From: Ampullaceana balthica
Taxonomy: Eukaryota > Mollusca > Gastropoda > Lymnaeidae
Reading direction: 5' to 3'
Length of the DNA: 64,000 bases
NCBI GenBank assembly: GCA_944989445.1
Contig: CALYLW010001402.1
Span: 1-64,000, forward strand
The notes beneath the pieces were generated by a model that saw nothing but the letters and a program-made list of their open reading frames with translations, searched no databases and was not told the DNA's origin. Within the stretch, counting starts at the first letter, position 1. Each line of letters begins with the position of its first letter. A program made the position numbers and the translations under genes. Positions 49,191 through 61,485 of this stretch are shown here, piece by piece.

Positions 49191-49504
49191 AAAATTGCAA
49201 ATTTGAAGAGATAAAATTGATCATTCCTTTAGATTATAAATCTGATTTATTTCTTTCAACGCACGTCTTTTCATTCAACTAACAAAGTAAACGTTATTAA
49301 GTCAATGACATTTTTGTAAAATATCACTTTATTAAAAAAAAAGATATACAAGTGACAACATAACGGAATAAAATAAAACTATATCTCACATTTTTTAACC
49401 GTCATTGCCAGGATCTACGTATTAAAATGATACAAGGCAGATTAAAAAAACAGCTTTGAGTAATATTTAAGGCATATCTTTTTTTTTAATTTAAAAACTC
49501 CATT

Positions 49505-49890
49505 TGCTAGACAAAGGGAGGATGGGGGGGGCCCACTTAAGGTCACAAATAATACAAAAGTGATTTGAGCACAGGAACCAACTTAAGGTCACAATAATAC
49601 AAAAGTGATTTGAGGACAGGAACCGACTTAAGGTCCCAAAAAATACAAAAGTGATTTGAGGACAGGAACCGACTTAAGGTCCCAAAAAATACAAAAGTGG
49701 TTTGAGGACAGGAACCAACTTAAGGTCACAATAATACAAAAGTGATTTGAGGACAGGAACCGACTTAAGGTCCCAAAAAATACAAAAGTGATTTGAGGAC
49801 AGGAACCGACTTAAGGTCCCAAAAAATACAAAAGTGATCTGAGGACAGGAACCGACTTAAGGTCCCAAAAAATACAAAAGTGATCTGAGG
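49505..49890. repeat. ~45-bp minisatellite, about 8 copies
   Basis: The unit contains ACAAAAGTGATTTGAGGACA followed by GGAACCGACTTAAGGTCCC. It is the second core array of E6. Confidence 0.95.
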
Positions 49891-50399
49891 GCAGCTCTTC
49901 AGTTATACGTGCGGATTTAACAACGCAATTGTCAACATGAAATACCTAATCATTAAAGAGACCTTGATCATGCGTCTATTGATTTATAGCAAAAATAGAA
50001 CCAATGCAATATTTTGAGGTATAACAAAAGTAGCTCATGTGAAGTGTGAATCCATAATGATAATACTGACATAGAAATAACACTTAGAAAATAGAGCAAA
50101 CATAGTAAATAATCACAATCTGAGAAAATCTTAATAGAAATATGACTATAAATATTTAAAGTTTAGACTATGATTATTATGAAACTGTCAATTATATATC
50201 TACCGTGCTCAAACGGGTTACAATAATGGTACGCAAAAATTTCTTAGGCTTTGATAATTATACATTTTAAAAATAATATAATAGCTGCCAATAATTATAG
50301 TTATTAAAAGAAATAGCTAAAAACCACAAAAGTAAAGACGTCATTTACACATAGTCATATTTTAAAAAAAGAAAGAAAAAGATTCCATTTTAAATAATG
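49891..50399. other. AT-rich inner sequence of E6
   Basis: No frames or motifs are recognised. Confidence 0.5.
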
Positions 50400-51200
50400 T
50401 TTCTATTAACTTTATTATATTGTTATAAATCTGCAATTAACAGTTATTAATCGTTAACATCTGCTTTCTTAGTTTCTGTAGTTTAATTTATGTATGTGTT
50501 GTTTGTGTTATGGTGTTGTTTATTTTTAGATAAAATATTTAGAAATGTCAGATAAATGTAGCATTAATCTATGTTGTTAACAATAGCAATGGGAATTGTT
50601 TTTCCCGCTAGCGATGCAACACAAAGTACCGCTAATGTAATTACGATGAAATTCAAGTTTTTTTTTGTTTTTTTTTACAAAAGTTTGGATATTTAATTGA
50701 TTACATTTCTGTTGCTTTGAAATATGTTCATTTATTTATAATTTACAATTATATGTCTTATAAAATTTTTAAAAAAAATTGTGTGGTTCAGTTTTTTATA
50801 TGGACCTAACATAAAAGAATGTATAGAAACATAGTATTCGAAGAACAAAATAAATGTACAAATGTAAGTTATAAAGAATTTAGAAGAAACTATAACATTT
50901 TTATATGTACTGTAACAGGTATGCTAACCCGACTGTTTATGCAACAGTGATAGGTTATTGCATTGCCCTAATAAGAAACCAGTCTATTTTATTCAAGTGC
51001 TATGTCACTTGATCTCGATCCCTATAAATAGGGATACAATGTAAATGAATAGTTAGGAGAATCCTACCACAGATGAAGCGTAAGTCCAGTTTCAACAAGC
51101 TCATTCCATGGGTTTATGTCACAATTCTTAAAAATTACAACTTATAGTTCATATATATTGTATAAAAAACTTTCCTTTGTCTGCAAGAGTGGATACTTAA
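50400..51200 (-). repeat. Right arm of element E6
   Basis: CCCGCTAGCGATGCAACACA (50604-50623), AAGTGCTATGTCACTT (50995-51010), AATAGGGATACAATGTAAAT and AGTTAGGAGAATCCTACC. Collinear with the E5 right arm out to TTTGTCTGCAAGAGTG. Confidence 0.78.
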
Positions 51201-51779
51201 TATGTTATATAAAATTGTTATACGTCAGCTTGAAATGACGCTACTAAACAACGCACGTGTCACCCAAAATGTTTTCGTAAGCGAAACAAATAATAAAAAA
51301 CATTAACTACTAGCATTTTTATTAAATATAATAAAATTAAAAATATTTGCAGTGTTATGTTCAGGGATAAATCAATCAGAAAAAGAAGAAAAGAGTCGTA
51401 AAAAGCTTTATTAGAACTAAGAGAACAGTGGACGGGGCGAGGTGCACTAAGCAATAAGTTAAATTTGGGAATCAACTTATTTCAAATTGTACTGAATGTG
51501 TGTATGAATGTGTTGTTCTCACTGATGTGTAAAAATCATGCAGCGTCACTCCAACATTTTGACTTATGAAAACGATGCTCGTCGAGAGTAGGAATCCATA
51601 TCGTAGATTGTAATGGAATATACCAGTACTTTAATTATATTATAAACATATACTCCGTGGTTATTCTAAAATGCTTTGCGTCAAAGATAAGATAAGGGAA
51701 CATTGGTACTGACCATCTGGTCATGTAATGTCTTATTGATAAAATGCCTTTATTACTTTTAAACTTTCAGTTTATTCAG
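51201..51779. other. Spacer without recognised features
   Basis: AT-rich. A 71-codon minus frame (51260-51475) is hydrophobic but unmatched. Confidence 0.5.
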
Positions 51780-51975
51780 CAAGTGTTGTTGTTCCTCCGT
51801 CGTGATCGACGATGACCACTCTCATCATATTTGCTGGGCCGCCACATGTGTTCTCTGGTGGCTTATTAACCCTATTTTTGCACGAAAGAGGCGTCCGCAT
51901 GTCGGACAAGAGATAGAGGCGGTCCCTTCAGGTTGGTTTTGGTTACCTTCCTTTCTGGCTTGGCGTTTTCAGCAA
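51780..51975 (-). pseudogene. Extreme 3' end of a LINE (C-terminal finger only)
   Basis: The minus strand reads CPTCGRLFRAKIGLISHQRT, the same C-terminal finger as in the LINEs at 2.0 and 39.65 kb, followed by stops and a TCGTCGATCACGACGGAGG tail akin to the CGTCGTATCGACGGACG tail at 39.71 kb. It is an extreme 5' truncation. Confidence 0.78.
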
Positions 51976-52194
51976 GTAAAACATTAAATAAAGTAATCCT
52001 TTAGAAGGCATAGGGAGCAGATAATTGTTAGTGAAGCATATAACTGCATAATACTTCGTGGAAATAGTTCAATATAATCTCACTTACCAATGACCAATAA
52101 TTAAACATAAAGTCAATCTCTCTATTTATGATAAATATACACACAGATGGACACATGGACCAAGTCATTCATAATTGATTGAGGGAATACAAAT

Positions 52195-52610
52195 ATATCT
52201 TATACTGCGGTGGCGTGGCGCCTGCGGGGCCCACTTTTTTAGGACGCCTACGGCGGCCACATTTTTCAAAAGCCCAACTAACTTGCCCTTGTATGATAAA
52301 TACATAATATTAAACGTCCTTAAATGTACACAACGTATTTTATAATAGGGGTTGTAGGGCACCTACGGCGTCCACTTTTTTGGGTCAAAAGCCCAAGTAA
52401 CTTATCCTTGTATGATAAATCCGAAATATTTCTGAAATGTACACAGAAGTATTTATATAATATCTTTTTACAGTGCTAATCACAACAAGATTTTTAAACT
52501 AATTTTGCAAAGCTGCGCTCAAATTACTGCACCAAAAAATAACTCTTTGAGTCAGTAAGCAATGTTTACAACACAAATGGTGACGTCAAAGTTTCGTGCG
52601 TTGTTTGGTT
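52195..52610 (-). mobile_element. Decayed relative of the short Helitron
   Basis: CAAAAGCCCAACTAACTTGC, TGTATGATAAATAC and ATTTTATAATAGGGGTTG match the interior of 37300-37711. The core appears twice in tandem (about 52230 and 52360). Its own ends are not recognisable. Confidence 0.55.
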
Positions 52611-53127
52611 AATGTTAATCTGGAAACCAAAATGATTATGATTTTAAAGTTTATATTTTCAATTTTTAAAAAAAACAGAGTGATGTCCCTTGGCATTAGG
52701 CCACAGTCATACATAATTGAGGGTAAATATATATATGGTTAGAAATTTAAAATAGTTTAATGGGTATGACAAAATGTTGTTACAGGGCGCTCAAAATGTG
52801 AAATTCTGGCGTCAAATTGTGTTGAGAGAAAGGACATCTCTTCATCTTTGTTTTCTTCTAACCCCCTCCCTCCCCCACGTGAAATGCGCTTGACAGGAAG
52901 ATTTCGGCCGATACAAGGATCTCACAAGAATACACACGAAGTTAGATTCCAGCGCGTACGTTTGGTGTACCTGAAAATAGATTATTTCGTCTATACAGAA
53001 TTTGTCAAAGTGGGTTGTTTGCACATTTTTTTTCCTTTTATTATTCGATACGAAGATAAATCTTAATCTTTTTTTACCACCATGAATTTTAGTTTAATGT
53101 TATTTTTTAGTCTAGAAGGCATTATAG
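52611..53127. other. Spacer without recognised features
   Basis: A 72-codon plus frame and a 60-codon minus frame overlap at 52842-53066. Neither is recognised. Confidence 0.5.
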
Positions 53128-55288
53128 TAGGGATCGGGAAACCATGGCTTTCGAGCCATATATGGCTCTTTTGATGGCTGCATCTGGCTCGCAGACAAAT
53201 GTTCGGTTATAACAAAAAATGTTTCTTCAGACTTCTTTGATCTACATATTAAATTGAAAAAAAGTGTTTTTTAAAATAAAAACAAAATCGTCATAAGTGA
53301 AAAACCTTTTTAATTATTTTCTATTTTTCAATGGCTTACTTGATGTAAAACATTCTTGGAAGTTGAGACGCGGGAAAACTTTTGGAGGTCGCATGTTGGT
53401 TGACCAATCACTTCAAGCCGAATAATGATGAGGAGTGGCATACGTGATAGTGTACATGAAATGTATATAGATGCGGGAAATAATCAAGGTTAGGGGTTAG
53501 TAACCTTAGGAGAAAGATTGCTATTTAAAGGAGCGAGCTTTGGAATTTTAGAGCAAAGTGATAGCCGTGATTTCTGTGGAAAAGTGGCAAAAATTGTTCA
53601 AGTAGGGTTTCCGTATATTGCTTTAGAAAATAGCGGACGATGTGCGCATGCGCAAAATGGTCCACAGAACAGATTATTGTCGTCGGATCAGATTGTAAAA
53701 CTTTCCTTTTAATTCCGTTGTAAGCTAACTAAATGTATACACCTTTTGGACAAGATGGACAAAAGAAAGAAAGACGATGATTATCGTACGTTATTTTCAG
53801 CAGGAAGGGACAGAGGAATTTGCCTTTATGGAGAGAACAGGTTCTGCAGTGTGCCTAATATGCAGTGATAACATTGCATCTATGGAACGGACAAATGAAA
53901 AGCGACACTTCGAGACACACCATTCTACATTTGCATTGAAATATCATGCGGGAGACAACAGGAAGAAATCAGGAAGAAATCATGTCAAGAACTGCCATCA
54001 CTTGCTAAAGTGCCCGCAAATTCTTGCAAATGAAGCGATGAAATCTGCAAAAGTCATCTTAAAACTAATCTTAATGTCTGCTCAGACAAACCATTGGAAT
54101 ACTTTTTGCGCAAAAAATATTCACTTGATAGTCAAAAGTCATTCATATGACAAGTAACCAAAGGCAATGAAAACACTGTAAGTTTAAGAGCATCATTTAT
54201 GGTAGCAATACGAGTTGCACGGTGCCAAAAAGCCTCGTTATCTAGGGCGAAAGTGTTTAACAGACTTTGAATTACGTGATGCTTTGAAAGAGTTTATTGG
54301 AGATGAAAGATCATTTGAACGAAAGCTTATGGCATGGTTTGCTGTTCTGGCTTACTTGGCTTTTTTGAAGAGCTGAATAAACTTAATTCATCTCTGCAAG
54401 GAAAGCAGACACATTTAATTACTCTCAGTGACAAAGTGTCTGTTTTTACGAAAAAGTTTGACATTTGGAAAATAATATTATTTAAAGATGTATACATTTT
54501 ACGAATTTACCGATAAACCAGAAAATGCTGAAACAATAAATAACTGTAGATAAATTTGATTTCTGACCATATTCAATCACCACAGGATCAATTTAACTTT
54601 CAATTTGGTAATTTGAACGTTCAGAGTTTTTTTGTTGCTTTCCTGTCCATTTCTTGCACACACTGACTCAATAAATTTACTACCATCGAATTTAAACAAA
54701 TTCATTGAACTGACCAGCGACACTACTTTGAAAATGTGGCATCTAAAAGCGAGCTTGATGTACTTTTAAAGTACTCAGAACTGTCTTAGAAAACTTTAAA
54801 AATATTTTTACTCTTTGCAATATCATATCGTTGTGAATGTTGATTTTTTGCATTGGTTAAAATCAAAACAAAACATCGTTCCGGACTTGAATTTGAAAAT
54901 CAACTACGATGGAGTCTTTTAAGTATTACACTTCGTTTAGATGTGCTGTGGTCAAACTCTAGGCTCGCACTAACTAAACTAAGGTCGCAGTATTACTAAT
55001 ACTAACTGCTGTTTACGACTTTAGTTTTTTCATAGAAAGCAATTCGAATTGAATAATATTATAAGTATTAGACTAGTATAAGTAACATGTGTTAGAAATA
55101 AATAAAAAAATTCCATTCAATATTGTTTTTGGAGCACACAAATCCTAGTATTTTAGAATAGTTATATACAAAGTATAATTATATATACATTTCTATCACG
55201 GCAGTAACACAGTTTTCAGCAGTGGTCCACGGCTAAGATACAATTTTTTTCAAGTGGTCCTTGAATCTAAAAAGGTTGAGAACCACTG
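53128..55288 (+). mobile_element. Charlie-like hAT remains, probably a composite
   Basis: The left end resembles the TAGGGATCGGGAAACCATGG and TTCGAGCCATATATGGCTCT ends of Charlie-type elements. The right end, read inward, is CAGTGGTTCTCAACCTTTTT, a different Charlie-type terminus. With no matching flanking 8-mers, this looks like two related elements fused or nested. Confidence 0.65.
53755..54985 (+). pseudogene. hAT transposase pseudogene (ZBED5/GTF2IRD2-like)
   Basis: MDKRKKDDDYRTLF begins the protein. After a one-base shift near 53790, EGTEEFAFMERTGS and AVCLICSDNIASMERTNEKR then HFETHH form a BED-type zinc finger (C-x2-C...H-x4-H). A middle section is frame-broken. FEELNKLNSSLQGKQTHLIT (54370-54430) is the block seen in GTF2IRD2-type hAT proteins. 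The C-terminus keeps TKHRSGLEFENQLRWSLLSI (about 54870-54930), the dimerisation region. The catalytic core between the finger and FEELNKLN is mostly deleted. Inactive. Confidence 0.78.
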
Positions 55289-55689
55289 CCCTATAGAGAC
55301 AATTAAAACATTTTTTTTAAAAAATAATCATGTTTATCAATGCGATGAAGATCTGCATTCTAACCAATGTTCAATAGTTATGGAAAGAAAGGTAAATAAT
55401 GGCAGTTTCTATTTTTGATATATGAATCAGGCATGTTTCATAGATATAAGTTGTTTCATGAGCTCATCTTATTTAATACATGTTTGGGGGGGGGGAACCT
55501 TTTTATTAACATCAGCACAAAGTTTCCCTGCGCAACATAATGTAAATAACACGTTTTATTTTAATAAGGGATTTCACTCATTTACTAGTACGTATAGATC
55601 ACTGATCTTCTAAAAAAATTGTAGGTTTGGCACAACTGATCTGATATTGATATCGTACCCGTACGTTGGTGCTAGACATGTAGTGAAAT
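55289..55689. other. Spacer without recognised features
   Basis: It includes a G run (55485-55497) and no recognised frame. Confidence 0.5.
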
Positions 55690-56091
55690 GTAAGCTGTCG
55701 ACGTTTACATGTCAGTAACATATATATGATTGTCACAAAGGTATAGTTCCCTTAAACCAAAATAATAATAATAATATAACTGAATTGAAAATATTCCTTC
55801 ACACTAGTGCAAATTGCATAACATAAGTGAAATAAAAAGTATTGTTAAAAAACACATGGATAAGGAAAATAATGTTTCTATTTGAAAAACTTTTGAAGAA
55901 AACTATATATTATTTCCCTTTATACCTCTGTACCTCACTCATAGCTGTCGGGATAAACGAGCTGTAGAGGAGTAACGCACCAAAGCCTAAACAAATAAAT
56001 GCACATACGTTATCATTTAGGTAACATAAAAATATGCGAATAGTGATAGAAAATTTTTTAAATTGAAGTAATTAGAAAAATAAGAAAAACC

Positions 56092-56582
56092 CGTAAAAAA
56101 CCAAGTTTTTGACTATAAATCCTTTATGTACGAGAAGTAACTAAAAGAATGTTCATTATAATACGCAGCGCCAGACCATCCAGAAATACAAAATTGAAGT
56201 TGTGTCGTAAAACATGTTTAATATAATACGCACCGATCAGGAATATGTTTATAAAAAGAGCTGTCAATAAAATACGCACCTTATTGCGCGACAGAAAGGT
56301 TGTTCAATATAATACGCACCGCGACGCTCTATCTCAAAAAATAGCATGATACATAGGAATAAAAAAAATAATCTAAAAAATCAATAATTTAATTACGGTA
56401 CATGTGATCGATCTGAAATTATGATACATTGTTTTAATCATCGGTACGGAACTGCCTGCAAAATTTCAGCTCGCTATCTTGCGAGCAAGTGGGTTAAAAA
56501 TCGATCAAAAGTTTTGGCGACAAGCAAGCAAGCAAGCAAGCAAGGTCCGCCGCAGACACCACGAGTTAATATAAAGGATTTA
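56092..56582 (-). mobile_element. AAATCCTTTAT element, single copy
   Basis: It begins with the linker AAAACCCGTAAAAAACCAAG, then AAATCCTTTATGTACGAGAA, and ends ACGAGTTAATATAAAGGATTT. It has four ATACGCACC/ATACGCAGC motifs and a (CAAG)n expansion. Copy II-a lacks it at the same place. Possible AATAA on both sides. Confidence 0.82.
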
Positions 56583-57702
56583 ATAATAAATGGAAGCCAT
56601 TTAGTTTACTAATTGTTAATCGCGAAACAAGATAATGGTAAATGACGTCACTAGTTCTGCCCAAAGCAATTTTTAATTTGTTAGTTTTTAATGTATGAAT
56701 AAAACGCTTTATTTCTATCCTATTATTTCTCAATGCTACAGACTATATGTACCTCAGATACGAACTTAATAAAACTGGTGAAAGGCGTTTTTTTTTAATT
56801 CGGAAAAATTGTTTTTCTTAAATTACAAATCTTTAACCTTTTAGGAAATCATAAACGTAGTTTCTTTTTTTAAATCACTATTTAAAGCTATATCATAGCT
56901 TGTTACTCGTCCTGCGTTGATACGATCTCAGAAAAGAGCTAATTCAAAGAAACCATTAAGTTGTAATTTTATGAGATTTTAAAAAACATCATTTTTTACA
57001 AAACGTTTTGCAATAAATCATGTCTTTTTGAAATCAGGACCAGTTAACTGTTATTACCCGTTACGATTAAGATAAAGGGCAACTTACGTGTCATTTAAAA
57101 AAAAATCCCATTGATTCATCACTGTTGAAACTGCAAGCTCAAGAGATTATTTTTTTCCTCACATTTTTTTAATATACTGAGTTGACGTGCATCATACAAG
57201 AGAGGTAATCACGACGTCTCCAACAGACGTGGTGTGGTTAAATGTGGTACATTCCCTTGTAGTTCTTAAAAACTAAGAAATAATGACGTCATTCCTGCTA
57301 TCGAATGGTTTTAAGTTTAAACTGTCCTTTTTTTAAAAACAGTTAATGGCCGCCCTTTAAAGACGTCACGCACCTAAAGGGGGGAGAAGGGGTCACACAT
57401 TTGTTACGATGCGTGACGAAGGGGAGGGGGTGTATAAGAAATGTGACGTCATATCAAAACGTGCTACTTTACATGAAAGTTCATCTGAAATATGCAATAT
57501 CCTACAATTTATTTTATGTTTTACATGACTTCGTAAATGTCTTTTACATCACTATGACATTTGATACTATTTTTTATTCTTCTTTCCTGCATTTTATTTA
57601 GCAAATTTAAAAAAAAATTTAAAAAAAAATTATTTACCTAGATAAATACAAAAGAGTCGTTATTCCAGCTGCATGCCGACCAGACATGAGTTGAATATAT
57701 CA

Positions 57703-59420
57703 CCAGACAGGAGTGGGTATATATCAACAGACAGGAGTGGGTATATATCACCAGACAGGAGTGGGTATATATCACCAGACAGGAGTGGGTATATATCACC
57801 AGACAGGAGTGGGTATATATCACCAGACAGGAGTGGGTATATATCACCAGACAGGAGTGGGTATATATCACCAGACAGGAGTGGGTATATATCACCAGAC
57901 AGGAGTGGGTATATATCACCAGACAGGAGTGGGTATATATCACCAGACAGGAGTGGGTATATATCACCAGACAGGAGTGGGTATATATCACCAGACAGGA
58001 GTGGGTATATATCACCAGACAGGAGTGGGTATATATCACCAGACAGGAGTGGGTATATATCACCAGACAGGAGTGGGTATATATCACCAGACAGGAGTGG
58101 GTATATATCACCAGACAGGAGTGGGTATATTATCACTAGACAGGAGTGGGTATATATCACCAGACAGGAGTGGGTATATATCACCAGACAGGAGTGGGTA
58201 TATATCACTAGACAGGAGTGGGTATATATCACCAGACAGGAGTGGGTATATATCACCAGACAGGAGTGGGTATATATCACCAGACAGGAGTGGGTATATA
58301 TCACCAGACAGGAGTGGGTATATATCACCAGACAGGAGTGGGTATATATCACCAGACAGGAGTGGGTATATATCACCAGACAGGAGTGGGTATATATCAC
58401 CAGACAGGAGTGGGTATATATCACCAGACAGGAGTGGGTATATATCACCAGACAGGAGTGGGTATATATCACTAGACAGGAGTGGGTATATATCACCAGA
58501 CAGGAGTGGGTATATATCACCAGACAGGAGTGGGTATATATCACCAGACAGGAGTGGGTATATATCACCAGACAGGAGTGGGTATATATCACCAGACAGG
58601 AGTGGGTATATTATCACTAGACAGGAGTGGGTATATATCACCAGACAGGAGTGGGTACATATCACCAGACATGAGTTGGGTATATATCACTAGACAGGAG
58701 TGGGTATATATCACCAGACAGGAGTGGGTATATATCACCAGACAGGAGTGGGTATATATCACCAGACAGGAGTGGGTATATATCACCAGACAGGAGTGGG
58801 TATATATCACCAGACAGGAGTGGGTATATATCACCAGACAGGAGTGGGTATATATCACCAGACAGGAGTGGGTATATATCACCAGACAGGAGTGGGTATA
58901 TATCACCAGACAGGAGTGGGTATATATCACCAGACAGGAGTGGGTATATATCACCAGACAGGAGTGGGTATATATCACCAGACAGGAGTGGGTATATATC
59001 ACCAGACAGGAGTGGGTATATATCACTAGACAGGAGTGGGTATATATCACCAGACAGGAGTGGGTATATATCACCAGACAGGAGTGGGTATATATCACAG
59101 ACAGGAGTGGGTATATATCACCAGACAGGAGTGGGTATATATCACCAGACTGGAGTGGGTATATATCACCAGGCAGGAGTTGGGTATATATCACTAGACA
59201 GTAGTGGGTTATATATCACCAGACAGGAGTGGGTATATATCACCTGACAGGAGTGGGTATATATCACTAGACAGGAGTGGGTATATATCACTAGACAGGA
59301 GTGGGTATATATCACCAGACAGGAGTGGGTATATATCACACGACAGGAGTGGGTATATATCACCAGACAGGAGTGGGTATATATCACCAGACAGGAGTGG
59401 TTATATATCACCAGACACAA
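57703..59420. repeat. 24-bp minisatellite, about 72 copies (copy III)
   Basis: Almost every unit is identical (CAGACAGGAGTGGG, TATATATCAC), with CACTAG variants and single-base indels at about 58130, 58612, 58675 and 59098 that shift the reading frame. Long frames on both strands are artefacts. It is far more uniform than the copy II-a array. Confidence 0.97.
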
Positions 59421-60914
59421 CAATTCTATCTTAAAACGTAAATCTACCAGACCCCAATATGCATTCTCAATTCATAAACCTCAGTTATCTTAAATAGATT
59501 TCCTAAATTAATCTATTTTTAATAAGACATTGGAGTAAATAAATAATTTTTTAATAAACGAAAGAATAGATTCGTTTTGTAAACTCCCTTAAATAATTAT
59601 TGATCTTTGCATTATTTTAATTTGCACTTAAATAGCTTATAGCACGTTATTTTAGGTAAATTTGTATAGAAACAAGTCTACTTGGTATTAGGTCGACGGT
59701 GACTATATTTAACACATATATATATTATTTTTGTATACGCAGTCTACTTTAGATTGTGTTAGTGTTTATAGAATCGTCGGAAATTGACAATGAATTCAGC
59801 AGTAATTGATAAATGAAATATTTGCTTTATTACATAAATATTATTTAAATTTAAAAAGATATAGAGAACAAATAACTTGTATACTATATAAATGAATTAA
59901 TAAAAATAGTTTTGTAAATGTAATGAACAAGGAAAAATCTTTACATCAAAAAGCTGTCTTTGTCTTATCTGACGTGAATTAATTTTGTATTTCCGTTTTA
60001 GCGCGCACCAAAAAGCACCAGTATTGATCTATTTATATGATGTTGTACGTAAAAACAATGTAATCCACAAGATAAATGAGAAGATCATAAAGACAATTTC
60101 TTTAACTGGTATTCAATGTTTCTATATAGTCTATGAGAAACAGTATTCTTGATTTGTATTACGTAAATTTCATGTTTTACGTCACATGAAATTATACATA
60201 AAGAAATAGTTAATTTTACGAAAAGGGGATTTTTAAAATCATTTTTCATTAAAATTATGGAAACTATAAATTTAATTTAATCACTGTCACATATTTGATG
60301 TCTGGTTGTTGTCTCTGCGATGACATACACATTTGTATGTCGTCTTCAATTTTATAATGCTTGACACTTACTTCGTTCCCTTTAATGAGGGCATACTGTG
60401 CCGTTGAATTACTAGTTTTCTCTTACCCCTGGTATACACAATGCTGTATTTACCTATAAGCTATAGCGTAGTGCTTCCACTTTTCGGGAACCCCCACAAA
60501 TCGTGTGAGTAAGTTACTGTCGTAAACACTTACATGTTTTGTGATTGGCGCAACATCTTTTTAGTTCAAAGTCATAAAAAACTATTTAGACCATAGAACA
60601 GTTTTGATAACATATCTTACAAAGAAACGTGGCTCCACCTATGGCGGATTAAGGGGGGGGGGACTGAACGGGCTAAAGCCAGGGACCCCCGACGATTTAG
60701 GGGCCCCCAAATTTAGTCTAATTTATAATAAAGGTGGACAAATGTTTGCATGAATCCCTAAAAACTATCATAAATTAAGTATATTAATAAAATCTTATCT
60801 CTTAATCTGATCGCTATTCGGACCCGATAGCCTCAGTATCGAAAAACTTGATTTGAATGGCTCAATAAGAGAAAATATTAATGAATACTATTTATATCTT
60901 TTAAATTTTGTTCA

Positions 60915-60995
60915 AGTGTCAGGATCTCTTGGTCTTGTGGCTGCGTGTTGTCTTGTTGCGCAAGCGATTACGGGCTTCGATTCCCGGCGGGGGGC
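60915..60995 (+). other. tRNA-like segment within the hAT MITE
   Basis: TGGTCTTGTGG resembles an A-box, CTTG-TTGCG-CAAG a short anticodon-like stem, and GGCTTCGATTCCCGGC a near-perfect B-box/T-arm. The acceptor ends do not pair, so it is not a functional tRNA. Decayed or shortened versions are at 43885-43945 (minus) and 48232-48296. Confidence 0.5.
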
Positions 60996-61210
60996 ATTTG
61001 TTTTTTTTTACTTTTGTATTTTTTTTTAAAAATTATCTTTTTAAACTCAATTTTAGTTTCCAGGCAAACAGTTATTTCTTTGTGTTCGGTTTTTTGATGA
61101 ATCCGATCCCGGAGTACAGACACATTATGAACAAGGAGTCTATGGACTATCTTGTTACAAGTTACAGTCTTATATTAGCTGCTAGCAACCATTTTATTTA
61201 AAGGGACGCT

Positions 61211-61485
61211 AGGGCGTGTCCATAAAGTACGTCACGCTCCAGAGGGGGGAGGGGGTGTAAGAAAGTGTGACAGTTTTTGACAGGGGGTTAGGGGGTCCGG
61301 TCGTGTGTGACGTCACGGTGTTTTATATTAAATTTTAATTATTTTGTTAATAAAAACAGTCATTTTTGTTTGAAAGTGTGACGTACTTTATGGGGGGGGG
61401 TCCGAAATTTGTGACAGTTTATGACAGGGGGGAGGGGGGTAAAAATTGTCAAAAATAGTGTGACGTACTTTATGGACGCCCCCCT
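61211..61485. mobile_element. Nested MITE with GGCGTCCATAAAGTACGTCAC-type ends, copy 2
   Basis: Inverted ends AGGGCGTGTCCATAAAGTAC and GTGACGTACTTTATGGACGC, CTA on both sides. The hAT MITE at 44165-48529 has an unoccupied CACTGGCTGG at the equivalent site, supporting a 3-bp duplication. Confidence 0.8.

Noticed and set aside
48727..49214. Ser/Leu-rich protein of 159 codons
   Set aside because: Translation of a CT microsatellite.
57638..59434. Long frames on both strands in the copy III array
   Set aside because: Same cause. Single-base indels switch one repeat peptide into another with no conserved frame.
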